In this document: positions 40,979 through 50,270 of the stretch, in pieces
Position numbering within the stretch: position 1 is the stretch's first letter
Layout: each line of letters opens with the position of its first letter
Source: CBDFGT01 sp965247225
Lineage (GTDB): Bacteria; Pseudomonadota; Alphaproteobacteria; Rhizobiales; Rhizobiaceae
Assembly (NCBI GenBank): GCA_965247225.1
Contig: CBDFGT010000010.1
Coordinates: 1 to 64,000, forward strand
DNA length: 64,000 bases
Direction: 5' to 3'
Made by a program: the position numbers and the translations under genes
The notes under the pieces: generated by a model
The model's database searches: none
Seen by the model: the letters and a program-made list of their open reading frames with translations, nothing else
Told to the model about the DNA's origin: nothing

Positions 40979-43882
40979 TCACTTCACCAGCTTGAACCGT
41001 TCTTTCAGCAGGCGGTTGACGGCATCGGTGCCGATGGGCGGGGAAAACAGGAAGCTCTGGCCGAAGTCACAGCCCAGCGTCCCCAGTTCTATCGCTTCTT
41101 CCTCGGTCCTGATCCCTTCGGCCACCACATCCATGCCCAGTTCGCGCGCCATGGTAATCACCGAGCGCAGGAGAATGGTGCGCTTTTCCGATGTATCATC
41201 CACCAGCGATTTGTCGATCTTGATCATGTCAAACGGGAAGCGGGTCAGGTAACCGAGGGATGAGTGGCCGGTGCCGAAATCATCCAGCGACAGGCCGAGG
41301 CCCAGTTCCTTGAATTTCACCAGAACCAGGCTTGCCTGTTCCGGATTTTCCATCACAGCCGTTTCGGTGAGCTCCAGCTTGACATGTTTTGCCTCAAAGC
41401 CGGTGCGCAGCAGGATGCTGCGCACATCATTGTAGAATTCGTGATTGATCAATTGTGCGCTGGACATGTTGACCGACACGAAAATCGGCAGTTCTCCATT
41501 CTGGGTCAGCCAGTCGCCCATGTCGGCAATCGCCCGCTCAAAGGCGAAAACACCCAGCTGGTTGATCAGGTCGGATGTTTCGGCAATCGGAATGAATTCG
41601 GCAGGCGATACCAGTCCGCGCTTGGGATGATCCCAGCGCATCAGTGCTTCAAACCCGGCAATTTCGGCATCTGCCAGCCGCACAACCGGCTGGTAGACCA
41701 TGCTCAGTTCCTTGCGGTCAATCGCCCGGCGCAGATCGGATTCCATCTGCATCCGGTCTGTGCCGAAGTTGCGGAAGGCCGGCTGGAAGGGCTCCACCCG
41801 GTTGCCGCCCAGCCGCTTGGCCCGGTACATGGCCAGTTCGGCATCATTCAGAAGCGAGGCCGCATCCTGATGGTCGCTGACCCACGAGGCAAGGCCGATC
41901 GATCCCGTCAGGATGATTTCACGATTGGCAAAAGTCACCGGCACCATGATCTGCTTGGCCACGGCGTCGGCAAAATCGGCCACTTTCAGCGGGTCATGTT
42001 CGGATACCAGGATCATGCCGAAACGGTCGCCGCTCAGGCGCGCCAGCGTATCCTGCGGTTTCAGCAGACGGCGCAGACGCCGTGTCAGCGAAATCAGCAG
42101 GTTGTTGCCATTGCTGGTGCCAATGGTTTCATTGATCTGCTTGTAGCGGTCAATGTCGATGACCAGCACTGTCGGCCGCACACTATCGCCCGCACCGGCA
42201 AGGGTGGTCAGCGCCTGCAGCCGGTCCAGAAAGATCTTCCGGTTCGGCAGGTCGGTCAACTGGTCGTGCAGGGCCTCGTGCAGCAGGCGCTCCACCGAAT
42301 TGCGATGCTCGGAAACATCATGCATGGTGCCGACACAGCGGATAATCTCGCCATTGTTTCCCAGAACAGGCCGTGCGCGGATCGACATCCAGTGGTACTG
42401 GCCATCTTCGGCCCGCAGGCGAAAATCATGTTTGAGCTTGCCGCGCCGCTGTTCCAGAAGCACATCCAGCGTGGCGCGAAAGCGGTCACGGTCATCCGGG
42501 TGCAGGTGCGGCAGCCAGTTGCGCACCTGTCCGTGCAGGCTTCCCGGTGAAAGCCCCAGTTGCAGGGCGGCATCGGGAATCGTGGTCATCCGGTCGCGCG
42601 CCACATCCCAGTCCCATACCGTGTCACCCGAGCCAACCAGCGCCAGGCTCTGGCGCTCGAGGTCGGAAAACAGGCCCTGCTGGTAGGCACCGCCGGAAAA
42701 CGCATGCTGCATGACGGTAAAGCCGATGAGAAGCACAATCAAAACCAGGCCGCCACCCAGCGCCGGCTGCACAATGTCATTGTCCAGCTGCCCGGTCACC
42801 GTCAGCCAGCCGCCAAACAGCCAGGCCAGGATCAGCGTCCAGGCAGGCACCAGCAGAATCGCCCGGTCATAGCGGTTGAACCCGAGAAAGATAATCAGCA
42901 CAATGCCGACAACCGCTGTCAGTGCGAAAGACACCCGGGCAATGCCCGAGGCTATGGCCGGGTCATAGATAGCCACGCCATAAAGCACGGCAAGGCCCAG
43001 AACCCAGGCCAGTGTCGCATAGGCAAGGTTTGTGTGCCAGCGGTTGAGATGCAGATAGGTGAACAGGAAAACCACCAGAGCTGCCGCAAGGGAAACTTCG
43101 GTCGAGGCCCGCCATATCCGCTCGTCTCCGGCCGTTATGCGGATCAGGTTTTCCAGAAATCCGAAATCCACACAGATATAGCCCAGAACGGCCCAGGCCA
43201 GCGCCGCAGTGGCAGGCAGCATGGATGTGCCCTTGACCACGAAAAGAATGGTCAGAAACACCGCCAGAAGCCCGGAAATGCCCAGAACAATGCCGCGATA
43301 GAGCGTGAAGGCATTCACGGTGTCCTTGTAGGCATTCGGTTCCCAAAGATAGATCTGCGGCAGGTCAGGCGTTGCCAGTTCCGCCACGAATGTGATCACA
43401 GAACCGGGATTGAGCGTGATGCGAAACACATCCGCCTCGTCGCTCGGCTGGCGGTCCAGCGCAAAACCTTCATTCGGCGTGATCGACAAAATGCGCTGCG
43501 AGCCGAGATCCGGCCAGAACATCTTGGAATTGACCAGCCGGAAATGCGGGGCAACAATCACCCGCTCGAGCTGTTCCTCCGACACATTGGCCAGCGCAAA
43601 CACGGCCCAGTCGCCGCGATGGCTTTTGGAGGAGGACCGCACCTCGATGCGCCGGACAATATCATCCGGCCCGGGTGCCGTGGATACCTGAAAGGCCTCA
43701 CCCTGGTTGCGGTAGATCTCGGTTGTCCGCGTCAGGTCAAGCGCCGTGTCATCACGCGAAATTTTCACCGGCTCCAGGGCCCACACCGGGCTGAAGGCGG
43801 CCAGCGACAAAAGCAGCGTCAAAAGTCGCGCAATCAGGATGATCCGGTTCCGGGAGGAGAATGTACAAGGGCGGTTTATCAA
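40979..43882 (-). CDS. Membrane PAS-GGDEF-EAL protein with degenerate GGDEF
   Basis: A 967-residue c-di-GMP protein. It has a signal peptide, a periplasmic 7TMR-DISM-like region (about 36-190), seven or so helices (about 190-395), a PAS domain (about 415-525), a GGDEF domain and an EAL domain. The GGDEF motif is LSGDRFG, so cyclase activity is probably lost. The EAL side is intact (GFEALMRW, SLDDFGTGHSS, KIDKSLV, AEGIRTEEE), predicting a phosphodiesterase. It ends the thrC-M16-GNAT-EAL cluster. Confidence 0.92.
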   Translation of the reverse strand: MINRPCTFSSRNRIILIARLLTLLLSLAAFSPVWALEPVKISRDDTALDLTRTTEIYRNQGEAFQVSTAPGPDDIVRRIEVRSSSKSHRGDWAVFALANVSEEQLERVIVAPHFRLVNSKMFWPDLGSQRILSITPNEGFALDRQPSDEADVFRITLNPGSVITFVAELATPDLPQIYLWEPNAYKDTVNAFTLYRGIVLGISGLLAVFLTILFVVKGTSMLPATAALAWAVLGYICVDFGFLENLIRITAGDERIWRASTEVSLAAALVVFLFTYLHLNRWHTNLAYATLAWVLGLAVLYGVAIYDPAIASGIARVSFALTAVVGIVLIIFLGFNRYDRAILLVPAWTLILAWLFGGWLTVTGQLDNDIVQPALGGGLVLIVLLIGFTVMQHAFSGGAYQQGLFSDLERQSLALVGSGDTVWDWDVARDRMTTIPDAALQLGLSPGSLHGQVRNWLPHLHPDDRDRFRATLDVLLEQRRGKLKHDFRLRAEDGQYHWMSIRARPVLGNNGEIIRCVGTMHDVSEHRNSVERLLHEALHDQLTDLPNRKIFLDRLQALTTLAGAGDSVRPTVLVIDIDRYKQINETIGTSNGNNLLISLTRRLRRLLKPQDTLARLSGDRFGMILVSEHDPLKVADFADAVAKQIMVPVTFANREIILTGSIGLASWVSDHQDAASLLNDAELAMYRAKRLGGNRVEPFQPAFRNFGTDRMQMESDLRRAIDRKELSMVYQPVVRLADAEIAGFEALMRWDHPKRGLVSPAEFIPIAETSDLINQLGVFAFERAIADMGDWLTQNGELPIFVSVNMSSAQLINHEFYNDVRSILLRTGFEAKHVKLELTETAVMENPEQASLVLVKFKELGLGLSLDDFGTGHSSLGYLTRFPFDMIKIDKSLVDDTSEKRTILLRSVITMARELGMDVVAEGIRTEEEAIELGTLGCDFGQSFLFSPPIGTDAVNRLLKERFKLVK

Positions 43883-44487
43883 AAATCGTGGTTCCTGTTG
43901 GGCGTCCTGTCTTCAGACAGGAGCGACAGGATCACATGATCGCGCCAGGCTCCGTCAATCTTGAGATAGGATCGCAATAGTCCCTCGCGCTGAAAACCGG
44001 CCTTTTCAAGGAGAGCCAGACTGCGATCATTGTCGGGAATACAGGCTGCTTCAATCCTGTGCAAGGCGAGGTCATGAAAGATATAGTGGATGGCAAGTCC
44101 CAGCGCCGCGCGCATATGACCGCGCCGGGCATAGGGCTGGCCCGTCCAGTAGCCTATCATGCAGGCCTGCGCGGCACCACGCCGGATATGGCCGATGGTC
44201 AGGCCGCCCAGAAGCGTGCGTCCATCTGCCTCAAAGATGAAAAAGGGCACGGCCAGTCCCGAAGCCTGTTCCTGTTCGTTACGGATCACCCGCTGGCGAA
44301 AGGCCGCCTGTGTCAGCTCATCAGGGCTCCAGGTTGGCTCCCAGGGCTGCAGGAAGGCGCGGCTTTCCGTGCGCAGCCTGTACCATTGTCCATAATCCAC
44401 GTAACGCGGCAGCCGCAGCACATGGCCTGAGCCTTTGATGACCGGCGCAGCCTGTCGGGATAAAAACCCGAACACGGATTTCGCCAT
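43879..44487 (-). CDS. GNAT N-acetyltransferase, RimJ/RimL-like
   Basis: A 202-residue acetyltransferase. The acetyl-CoA loop region is IGYWTGQPYARRGHMRAAL, and HRIEAACIPDNDRSLALLEKAGF is the classic RimJ/RimL tail. The likely substrate is a protein N-terminus, but this is inference. Its stop overlaps the start of the EAL gene by 4 bp, and it follows the M16 gene by about 45 bp on the same strand. Confidence 0.9.
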   Translation of the reverse strand: MAKSVFGFLSRQAAPVIKGSGHVLRLPRYVDYGQWYRLRTESRAFLQPWEPTWSPDELTQAAFRQRVIRNEQEQASGLAVPFFIFEADGRTLLGGLTIGHIRRGAAQACMIGYWTGQPYARRGHMRAALGLAIHYIFHDLALHRIEAACIPDNDRSLALLEKAGFQREGLLRSYLKIDGAWRDHVILSLLSEDRTPNRNHDF

Positions 44488-44532
44488 GTGAACCTCCTGC
44501 GGTCCTGTTTGTGCCGACAGCCAGCAGGGTAA

Positions 44533-45831
44533 TCAGCCGCTGGCCATGGCACGATATCTCACGGGGTTGCCCAGCGACTGGACAATGTCTTCCATGGGGG
44601 CCAGCTGTTCCAGTGGTCCTATGGCAGATAACGTCGGTACTGTATCAAAAAACAGCCGTCCTGCCAGGTCGGTCAGCCGTTCAATGGTAATGCCGGCCAG
44701 CCTGTCCATCAGCTCCGTGTTGGAAATCGTCCGCCCGTAAAGCATCATCTGGCGTGCCATCTGTCCGGCACGCGCGGCCGGGCTTTCCTGGCCCATCATC
44801 AGCTGTGCACGGATCTGCGCACGGGCGCGCTCGATTTCCTGCTGGTCGATGCGGTCGGTCACCTTGCGCAATTCGTCAATGATCACCGGCACCAGTTCAG
44901 GCAGGTTTTCTCCGCCCGTTGCCGCATGAATGCCGAAAATGCCGGTATCGGAAAAGCCCCAGTGAAATGCATAGACCGAATAGCACAGGCCGCGCGTCTC
45001 GCGCACTTCCTGAAACAGCCGGGACGACATGCCGCCGCCGACAATATTGGCCAGAATCTGCGAACAGTAAAAATCACGGGCATGATAGGCCTTGCCTTCA
45101 AAGCCCAGAAGCACCTGTGCATCCATCAGATCCCGGCTTTCGCGCATGTTGCCGCCCGTATAGCGTGCCTTGTCGAGAACCGGCGGTTCGGAAGCCTGTG
45201 TCGACAGGCCCGAAAACCGGTCTTCCACCTGGCGCACCATGCTCTCATGGTCCACAGCTCCGGCCGCTACCACGAACATGCGGTCGGTTGTGTAATTGCG
45301 CGACAGGTAGCGGCGGATTTCATCCGGCGTAAAGCCCTGCACCGTCTGCGGTGTTCCCAGAATAGGCCGCCCGATGGTCTGGTCCCTGTAGGCCGCACCG
45401 GAAAAATTATCAAACACAATATCGTCCGGCGTGTCGTTGGCCGCACCGATTTCCTGCAGGATAACGTGTTTTTCGCGTTCCAGCTCTTCCTCGTCAAAGG
45501 CGGATTCCGTCAGGATATCTGCCAGGATATCCACGCCCAGCGGCACATGGTCTTTCAGGATACGTGCATAATAGGAGGTTGTCTCGGTGGATGTGGCCGC
45601 ATTGACCTCGCCGCCGACATTCTCGATCTCTTCGGCAATCTGCCGCGCCGTTCGCCGTGCCGTGCCCTTGAAGGCCATGTGCTCCAGAAGATGGGCAATT
45701 CCGTGTTCCTGCGGCATTTCATTGCGCGCACCGGAATTGATCCACACTCCCAGCGCCACGCTCTCAAGATGGGGCATGCGCTCGGTCACTACAGTCAACC
45801 CGGATTGCAACCGGGTGCACTCTACATTCAT
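44533..45831 (-). CDS. M16 family zinc peptidase (processing-peptidase-like)
   Basis: A 432-residue pitrilysin-family protease resembling mitochondrial processing peptidase beta. The inverted zinc motif HLLEH (about residues 47-51) with the distal Glu in EEIENVGGEVNA is intact. RETRGLCYSVYA marks the second half. It is coupled to thrC by an ATGA overlap, an arrangement widely conserved in Hyphomicrobiales. The substrate is unknown. Confidence 0.94.
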   Translation of the reverse strand: MNVECTRLQSGLTVVTERMPHLESVALGVWINSGARNEMPQEHGIAHLLEHMAFKGTARRTARQIAEEIENVGGEVNAATSTETTSYYARILKDHVPLGVDILADILTESAFDEEELEREKHVILQEIGAANDTPDDIVFDNFSGAAYRDQTIGRPILGTPQTVQGFTPDEIRRYLSRNYTTDRMFVVAAGAVDHESMVRQVEDRFSGLSTQASEPPVLDKARYTGGNMRESRDLMDAQVLLGFEGKAYHARDFYCSQILANIVGGGMSSRLFQEVRETRGLCYSVYAFHWGFSDTGIFGIHAATGGENLPELVPVIIDELRKVTDRIDQQEIERARAQIRAQLMMGQESPAARAGQMARQMMLYGRTISNTELMDRLAGITIERLTDLAGRLFFDTVPTLSAIGPLEQLAPMEDIVQSLGNPVRYRAMASG

Positions 45832-47249
45832 GTGTCGTCTTTCCGCGTCTGATCGTTCAGAATCCGCGCATGCTGAATGATAAATGTTTCAACAGCCTTA
45901 AGCGCCGGCTCCAGAACGTCGTAACGCTCCTCCTTGTCCATAATACCAGCAAGCCATGTTGGAAGCGCCGGGTCAAGACCACATGACAATTTTACTGCAT
46001 CCGGAAACTTGGCAGGATGCGCCGTGGACAGCACAATCATCGGCGTTGCGCCCTTCCGGTGCGCCCCGGCAACGTGCACGGCAACGGCTGTATGCGGGTC
46101 CAGAAGATAGCCCGTCTCCGCCTTCATTGCCCTGATGGTGGCCATGACATCCTTTTCGCCGGCCCGGCCGGCGCGAATGTCCCGACGCAGCGTTTTCAGG
46201 GCTTGCGCGCCGATTTCAAAGGCACCGGACTGTTTCAGCCCCTCCATGGCCTGACGCACCATGGCACTGTCCCGGTCATAAATTTCAAACAGCAGCCGCT
46301 CGAAATTCGACGAGATCTGGATGTCCATCGAGGGCGAGGTCGTGGTTTTGACCGCCCGCATTTCATAGCGTCCGGTTTTCAGCGTGCGGGCCAGAATGTC
46401 GTTTTCATTGGTAGCCACCACCAGCCGGTCAACGGGAAGTCCCATGCGTTTTGCCACATAGCCTGCAAAAATATCGCCGAAATTTCCTGTGGGCACGGTA
46501 AAGGAAACCTTGCGGTCCGGCCCGCCCAGCGACAGGGCGGCAGTGAAATAATAGACCACCTGCGCCATGATCCGGCCCCAGTTGATCGAATTCACCCCGG
46601 AAAGCTGTACTGTCCGGCGGAAAGCCTGATCGTTGAACATGGCCTTGACCAGGTTCTGGCAATCATCGAAATTGCCCCTGATGGCAATGGCATGCACATT
46701 GGAAGCCTCCGGCGTGGTCATCTGGTGCTGCTGCACGGCAGACACCTTGCCTTCCGGAAACAGGATAAACATGTCGGTGCGGGCACGATCCGCAAAGGCA
46801 TCGATGGCCGCACCGCCCGTATCGCCCGATGTCGCGCCAACGATTGTGGCGCGCTGGTTGCGCTCTGCCAGCACATGGTCCATCAACCGGGCGAGGAGCT
46901 GCATGGCCACATCCTTGAAGGCCAGCGTGGTACCGTGGAACAGTTCGAGAATGAACAGGTTGGGCGCTACCTGCACCAGGGGGGCAACGGCAGGATGGCG
47001 GAATGTGGCATAGGCCCCGGCAATCATCGCCTTCATGTCGTCCTGTGCAATCTCGTCCCCGGTAAAGGGTGTCAGCACTTTCAGCGCGATCTCCTGATAG
47101 GACAGGCCGCGCATGGCCTTGATGTCTTTTCTGGAAAACACCGGCCATGTTTCCGGCACATAGAGCCCGCCATCACTGGCAAGACCTGCCATGAGTGCAT
47201 CCTTGAAACCCAGCGCAGGGGCCTCGCCCCGTGTGGAAATATATTTCAC
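45828..47249 (-). CDS. thrC: Threonine synthase
   Basis: This PLP enzyme converts O-phosphohomoserine to threonine. About 473 residues, the longer gamma-type form. The PLP lysine lies in GTTLAFKDVAMQLL, the phosphate-binding GATSGDTGGAAI follows, and VPTGNFGDIFAGYVAKRMG is conserved. I chose GTG at 47249 (VKYISTRGEAP); a TTG two codons upstream is possible. It heads the thrC-M16-GNAT-EAL operon. Confidence 0.95.
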   Translation of the reverse strand: MKYISTRGEAPALGFKDALMAGLASDGGLYVPETWPVFSRKDIKAMRGLSYQEIALKVLTPFTGDEIAQDDMKAMIAGAYATFRHPAVAPLVQVAPNLFILELFHGTTLAFKDVAMQLLARLMDHVLAERNQRATIVGATSGDTGGAAIDAFADRARTDMFILFPEGKVSAVQQHQMTTPEASNVHAIAIRGNFDDCQNLVKAMFNDQAFRRTVQLSGVNSINWGRIMAQVVYYFTAALSLGGPDRKVSFTVPTGNFGDIFAGYVAKRMGLPVDRLVVATNENDILARTLKTGRYEMRAVKTTTSPSMDIQISSNFERLLFEIYDRDSAMVRQAMEGLKQSGAFEIGAQALKTLRRDIRAGRAGEKDVMATIRAMKAETGYLLDPHTAVAVHVAGAHRKGATPMIVLSTAHPAKFPDAVKLSCGLDPALPTWLAGIMDKEERYDVLEPALKAVETFIIQHARILNDQTRKDDT

Positions 47250-47535
47250 GCCCAAATCCCCGCCATATCCTTGAGAAGTCCCCTAACCTTAAGACAAGCC
47301 GGTCGTCAACGCTTGTTCTTTTGCGGCAAAAGAAGTCCTGTGTCCCGGGCCCCTTGTACCGCAAGGCGCATGTTGCAGCCCCGTGTCTGTTTTTCTTTGG
47401 ATTTTTGTATCTGGCAATCGATTTTCTCAAAAGGCACTGCTATAACCCCGCGACAGCGGAAACAGAATTGCGCCTGAAAGGCGCACGCAACTGTCAATCC
47501 GAAAAGAATGGCAAACGGCAAAGGGTGGGCATATC
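47250..47535. other. Intergenic region between thrC and a lipoprotein gene
   Basis: Divergent promoter region with no gene seen. A TTCTTTTG/CAAAAGAA palindrome lies near 47316-47335. It could form a hairpin in the thrC leader, but no attenuator or riboswitch pattern is clear. Confidence 0.35.
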
Positions 47536-48129
47536 GTGTCTGTGAACGGGAACACTGGAAATCGTTTTATGATCGCTGCCGCCCTGGCGCTGATGGCCGG
47601 GCTTGCAGGGTGCAATTCCTCTGACACGAAAGGCGCACTGGACATTACCGATGCCGATAAAAAGGCCGCCGAACTGGCCGCCTTGCCGTCTGCCGTACAG
47701 GGCAATTGCCCCAGGGTCGTGCTGCGGGAGGGCACGGCCTTTTATACAGCCTATGCCAAGGGGGCCAAAACATTGCCCGATGGCACCAAAGATCCGGAAC
47801 AGGTGACCCATCAGGTGTCGCTGGCCGATACGACCCGCCAGTGCACAACATCCGGCGGCGACACGCTGACCATCACCGTGCAGGCGCAGGGCCGGGTTGT
47901 GGTCGGTCCCAGGGGCAAGGCCGGACCCCTGAACCTGCCGATCCGTGTCGCCGTGGTGGATGCCGATGTGGTTCTCTATTCCGAGCTGACCAATTTCAGC
48001 GTCATGGTTCCGCCCGATCTCGCCCCGTCGCAATTTGTCTTCACCAAGGTCGATGTCACGGCACCAGCCTCGGTCAGTGCCGCTGCCACCATCTATGTCG
48101 GCTTTGATGAAGGCCCGGCGAAGAAGTAA
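47536..48129 (+). CDS. Conserved hypothetical lipoprotein
   Basis: About 197 residues, GTG start. A signal sequence (FMIAAALALMAGLAGC) ends in the lipobox LAGC, so it is membrane-anchored through lipid. The mature part has Cys residues in GNCPRVVLREGTAF and TRQCTTSGGDTL and a beta-rich C-terminus (LPIRVAVVDADVVLYSEL). It resembles uncharacterised lipoproteins of Hyphomicrobiales; no function can be given. Confidence 0.82.
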   Translation: MSVNGNTGNRFMIAAALALMAGLAGCNSSDTKGALDITDADKKAAELAALPSAVQGNCPRVVLREGTAFYTAYAKGAKTLPDGTKDPEQVTHQVSLADTTRQCTTSGGDTLTITVQAQGRVVVGPRGKAGPLNLPIRVAVVDADVVLYSELTNFSVMVPPDLAPSQFVFTKVDVTAPASVSAAATIYVGFDEGPAKK

Positions 48130-48187
48130 GGGTGGGGTCTGAGGACGTCATGATGGTCGACGGCGCGGCGCGGTGAGGGTTAACCCC

Positions 48188-48877
48188 TCACACCCGTTCG
48201 GACCACTCCGAAAGGGCCCTGATCATGGCGGGCAGGTCGCTCATGCGCGCAATCACCACTTCGGCACCGGCATCTGTCAACCGGTCGCCATGTGTCGGAT
48301 AGCTGTGCTGGCCGCCGGTAAAGCCGATCACCCGCATGCCCGCCGCGCGTGCGCCATGCACCCCGTGGGTGGAATCCTCGATCACCACGCAGCGTTCGGG
48401 TGCCACACCCATCTGCTTTGCCCCGTGCAGGAAAATGTCCGGCTTCGGCTTGGCGCTGTCCGGGCCCAGATCCATGGCCGAGAAAATATGCGGCTCGAAA
48501 AAGGCTTTCAGTCCCACCTTGGAAAGCATCATGGTCAGGCGGTCCTGGCCGGAATTGGAGCAGATGCAGCGCGGCAGCGTCATCTTGGCCAGTGCCTCTT
48601 TCACGCCCGGCACGATTTCCACATCTCTGGCCAGCCGTGCATCCAGAAGGGTCTTTGATGTGTCAATCAGCGAGGCAGACAGCGGAATGTCGATTTCTTT
48701 TTCGATCACCATCAGCGCATCTTTCCAGTTCATGCCTGCAAAGCGCTCGCTCATCTCTTCCGGGCTGATCGGGTATCCCGCATCGCTCAAAAGCCGGGAT
48801 TCCACTTGCACGGCAATGATTTCGGAATCCACCAGAACCCCGTCACAATCAAAGATGATCAGATCAAAACCGTCCAT
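48188..48877 (-). CDS. HAD-superfamily hydrolase, subfamily IA
   Basis: A 229-residue phosphatase or phosphomutase-like enzyme. Motif I is FDCDGVLVDSE (nucleophile Asp near residue 8), motif II lies in RCICSNSGQ, motif III in KPKPDIFLHGAK and motif IV in CVVIEDSTHG. The cap domain is the small helical type, as in beta-phosphoglucomutase. I took the start at 48877 (MDGFDLIIFD). Substrate unknown. Confidence 0.92.
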   Translation of the reverse strand: MDGFDLIIFDCDGVLVDSEIIAVQVESRLLSDAGYPISPEEMSERFAGMNWKDALMVIEKEIDIPLSASLIDTSKTLLDARLARDVEIVPGVKEALAKMTLPRCICSNSGQDRLTMMLSKVGLKAFFEPHIFSAMDLGPDSAKPKPDIFLHGAKQMGVAPERCVVIEDSTHGVHGARAAGMRVIGFTGGQHSYPTHGDRLTDAGAEVVIARMSDLPAMIRALSEWSERV

Positions 48878-48981
48878 TGCAATGCCTTTCCTGATGAAAA
48901 ACGCTGCATACACGAGGCGGGCGCAAGGGGCAATCTGGGATCGCGGATAATTCAGGGCAGTAGAAAACCGGCCAGCCGGAA

Positions 48982-49920
48982 TTACCGGAACAGGTCGAGA
49001 ATGGTTTTGGCATTGGCATTGGCGATGGATTGCATCATGCCCTGCAACTGGATCTGCACGGTGACTGCGGCCAGCCGGGCGGATTGCTCGCCCATATCTG
49101 TGTCGACAAGACTGGCGATGCCCTTGTCAATGCTGTCCCTGATCCTGGCTGTCAGTTCCGAATTCGCCTTGATACCGGAAGAATGCGCACCGAGCGCGGT
49201 TGCGGCACCGGTCATTTTTGACATCATGCTGTCGACGGCGGAAATCATGCCGTCAATGTCCTCGGCAGACGTATTGGCAGAAAGTGTAATTTCGGTGCCG
49301 GGCGCGACCGACGCGCCATTGAGCAGATGATATTGCGCCGGGCCATGGGGCTGGTTCACCGTCACGTCACCGGTCAGAATGCCGTTTTGCGGGTTCAGCG
49401 TGTCCATCAGCGTTGTGGTGGTTTTGTCAAAAGGGGAAACCGTAACGGTCACATCGCCGTTTGCGCTGCGGGTAAAGCCGCTGACCATCTCGACCTTGCC
49501 GGGTGCGGACCCCGTTGTATTGGTCAGAAGGTTGACACCGGAAAAACTGGCCGATTGCACGGTGGAGGCCAGTTGCTCCTTCAGGCCGGAAATTTCGGTA
49601 TTGAGCCTGGTCTTGTCCGCGCCATCCTGCCGCGCCAGCACCAGCTTTTGCTTGATGTCGTCCATCAGGGCCAGGGATTTCGTCATCCCGAGGCTTGCCG
49701 TATCCGTTGTCGCCGCACCCAGACTGAGCGCGTCGCTGACGGCGGAAAGCGCCTTGCTGTCGGAGGACATCACGGTCGAGATCGACCAGTAGGCGGCATT
49801 ATCGGATGCTGAGCTTACCGCGCGTCCGCTGGAAATCTGCGCCAAAGTCCGGGCCATAACGGCCTGGTTGCTGCGCGAAATCATACCGCTGGACCCGAAC
49901 TGGGTGGAAATGGCCGACAT
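48982..49920 (-). CDS. Flagellin
   Basis: A 312-residue flagellin with the conserved coiled ends: SGRAVSSASDNAAYWSIST near the N-terminus and LAAVTVQIQLQGMMQSIANAN at the C-terminus. The middle is short and divergent. The start MSAISTQFGSS differs from the common rhizobial N-terminus, so it may be a minor or specialised filament subunit. No other flagellar structural gene lies in this window. It faces a long AT-rich control region shared with ccrM. Confidence 0.9.
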   Translation of the reverse strand: MSAISTQFGSSGMISRSNQAVMARTLAQISSGRAVSSASDNAAYWSISTVMSSDSKALSAVSDALSLGAATTDTASLGMTKSLALMDDIKQKLVLARQDGADKTRLNTEISGLKEQLASTVQSASFSGVNLLTNTTGSAPGKVEMVSGFTRSANGDVTVTVSPFDKTTTTLMDTLNPQNGILTGDVTVNQPHGPAQYHLLNGASVAPGTEITLSANTSAEDIDGMISAVDSMMSKMTGAATALGAHSSGIKANSELTARIRDSIDKGIASLVDTDMGEQSARLAAVTVQIQLQGMMQSIANANAKTILDLFR

Positions 49921-50270
49921 TCCGATACTCCGGTTGCAGGCGCTGCAAGGATGATTGTTTTCGTGCGGACGTCGCTGCAAACAGGGTCATCAGAACAAGC
50001 GCCAATATTGCGTTTCTGGAAATCGACCCTGCGTGGTAAGTATTGTAGAGTTATTAAATGGAGTAATTTCGGAAAATAACTTTTGAAATTAGTATTTATA
50101 AGAATTAAAATGAAGTATTAAAAATTGATTCAAATTTTATCGATTGTTTTTCTGGCAGAACCGTTGTGCCGCAAAGGGCGCGCTTTTCTTTTCCGCCCTT
50201 CACGATTTCCTAACCATATTCGGTAACCATAGGGCCAGTTGTACCAGTCCAGCGTAAAGTTGAGTATCAA
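49921..50270. other. AT-rich divergent control region between flagellin and ccrM
   Basis: No gene was seen. Bases 50040-50155 are strikingly AT-rich and should carry the flagellin promoter. A GANTC methylation site (GATTC) lies at 50127-50131. The ccrM side has the TAACCATA repeats listed separately. Confidence 0.5.
50211..50231 (+). promoter_or_regulatory. Two TAACCATA direct repeats upstream of ccrM (CtrA half-site-like)
   Basis: TAACCATA occurs at 50211-50218 and again at 50224-50231, a 13-base period. The repeat resembles the CtrA half-site TTAACCAT. CcrM genes are CtrA-controlled in several alphaproteobacteria, so this may be the control element, 40-60 bp before the ATG. Confidence 0.45.

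Noticed and set aside
41264..42550. 428-residue frame opposite the EAL protein
   Set aside because: Shadow of a well-supported GGDEF-EAL gene.
50202..50231. CtrA full site TTAA-N7-TTAA before ccrM
   Set aside because: The spacing is nine bases and the first base of each half differs; only half-site similarity is claimed.
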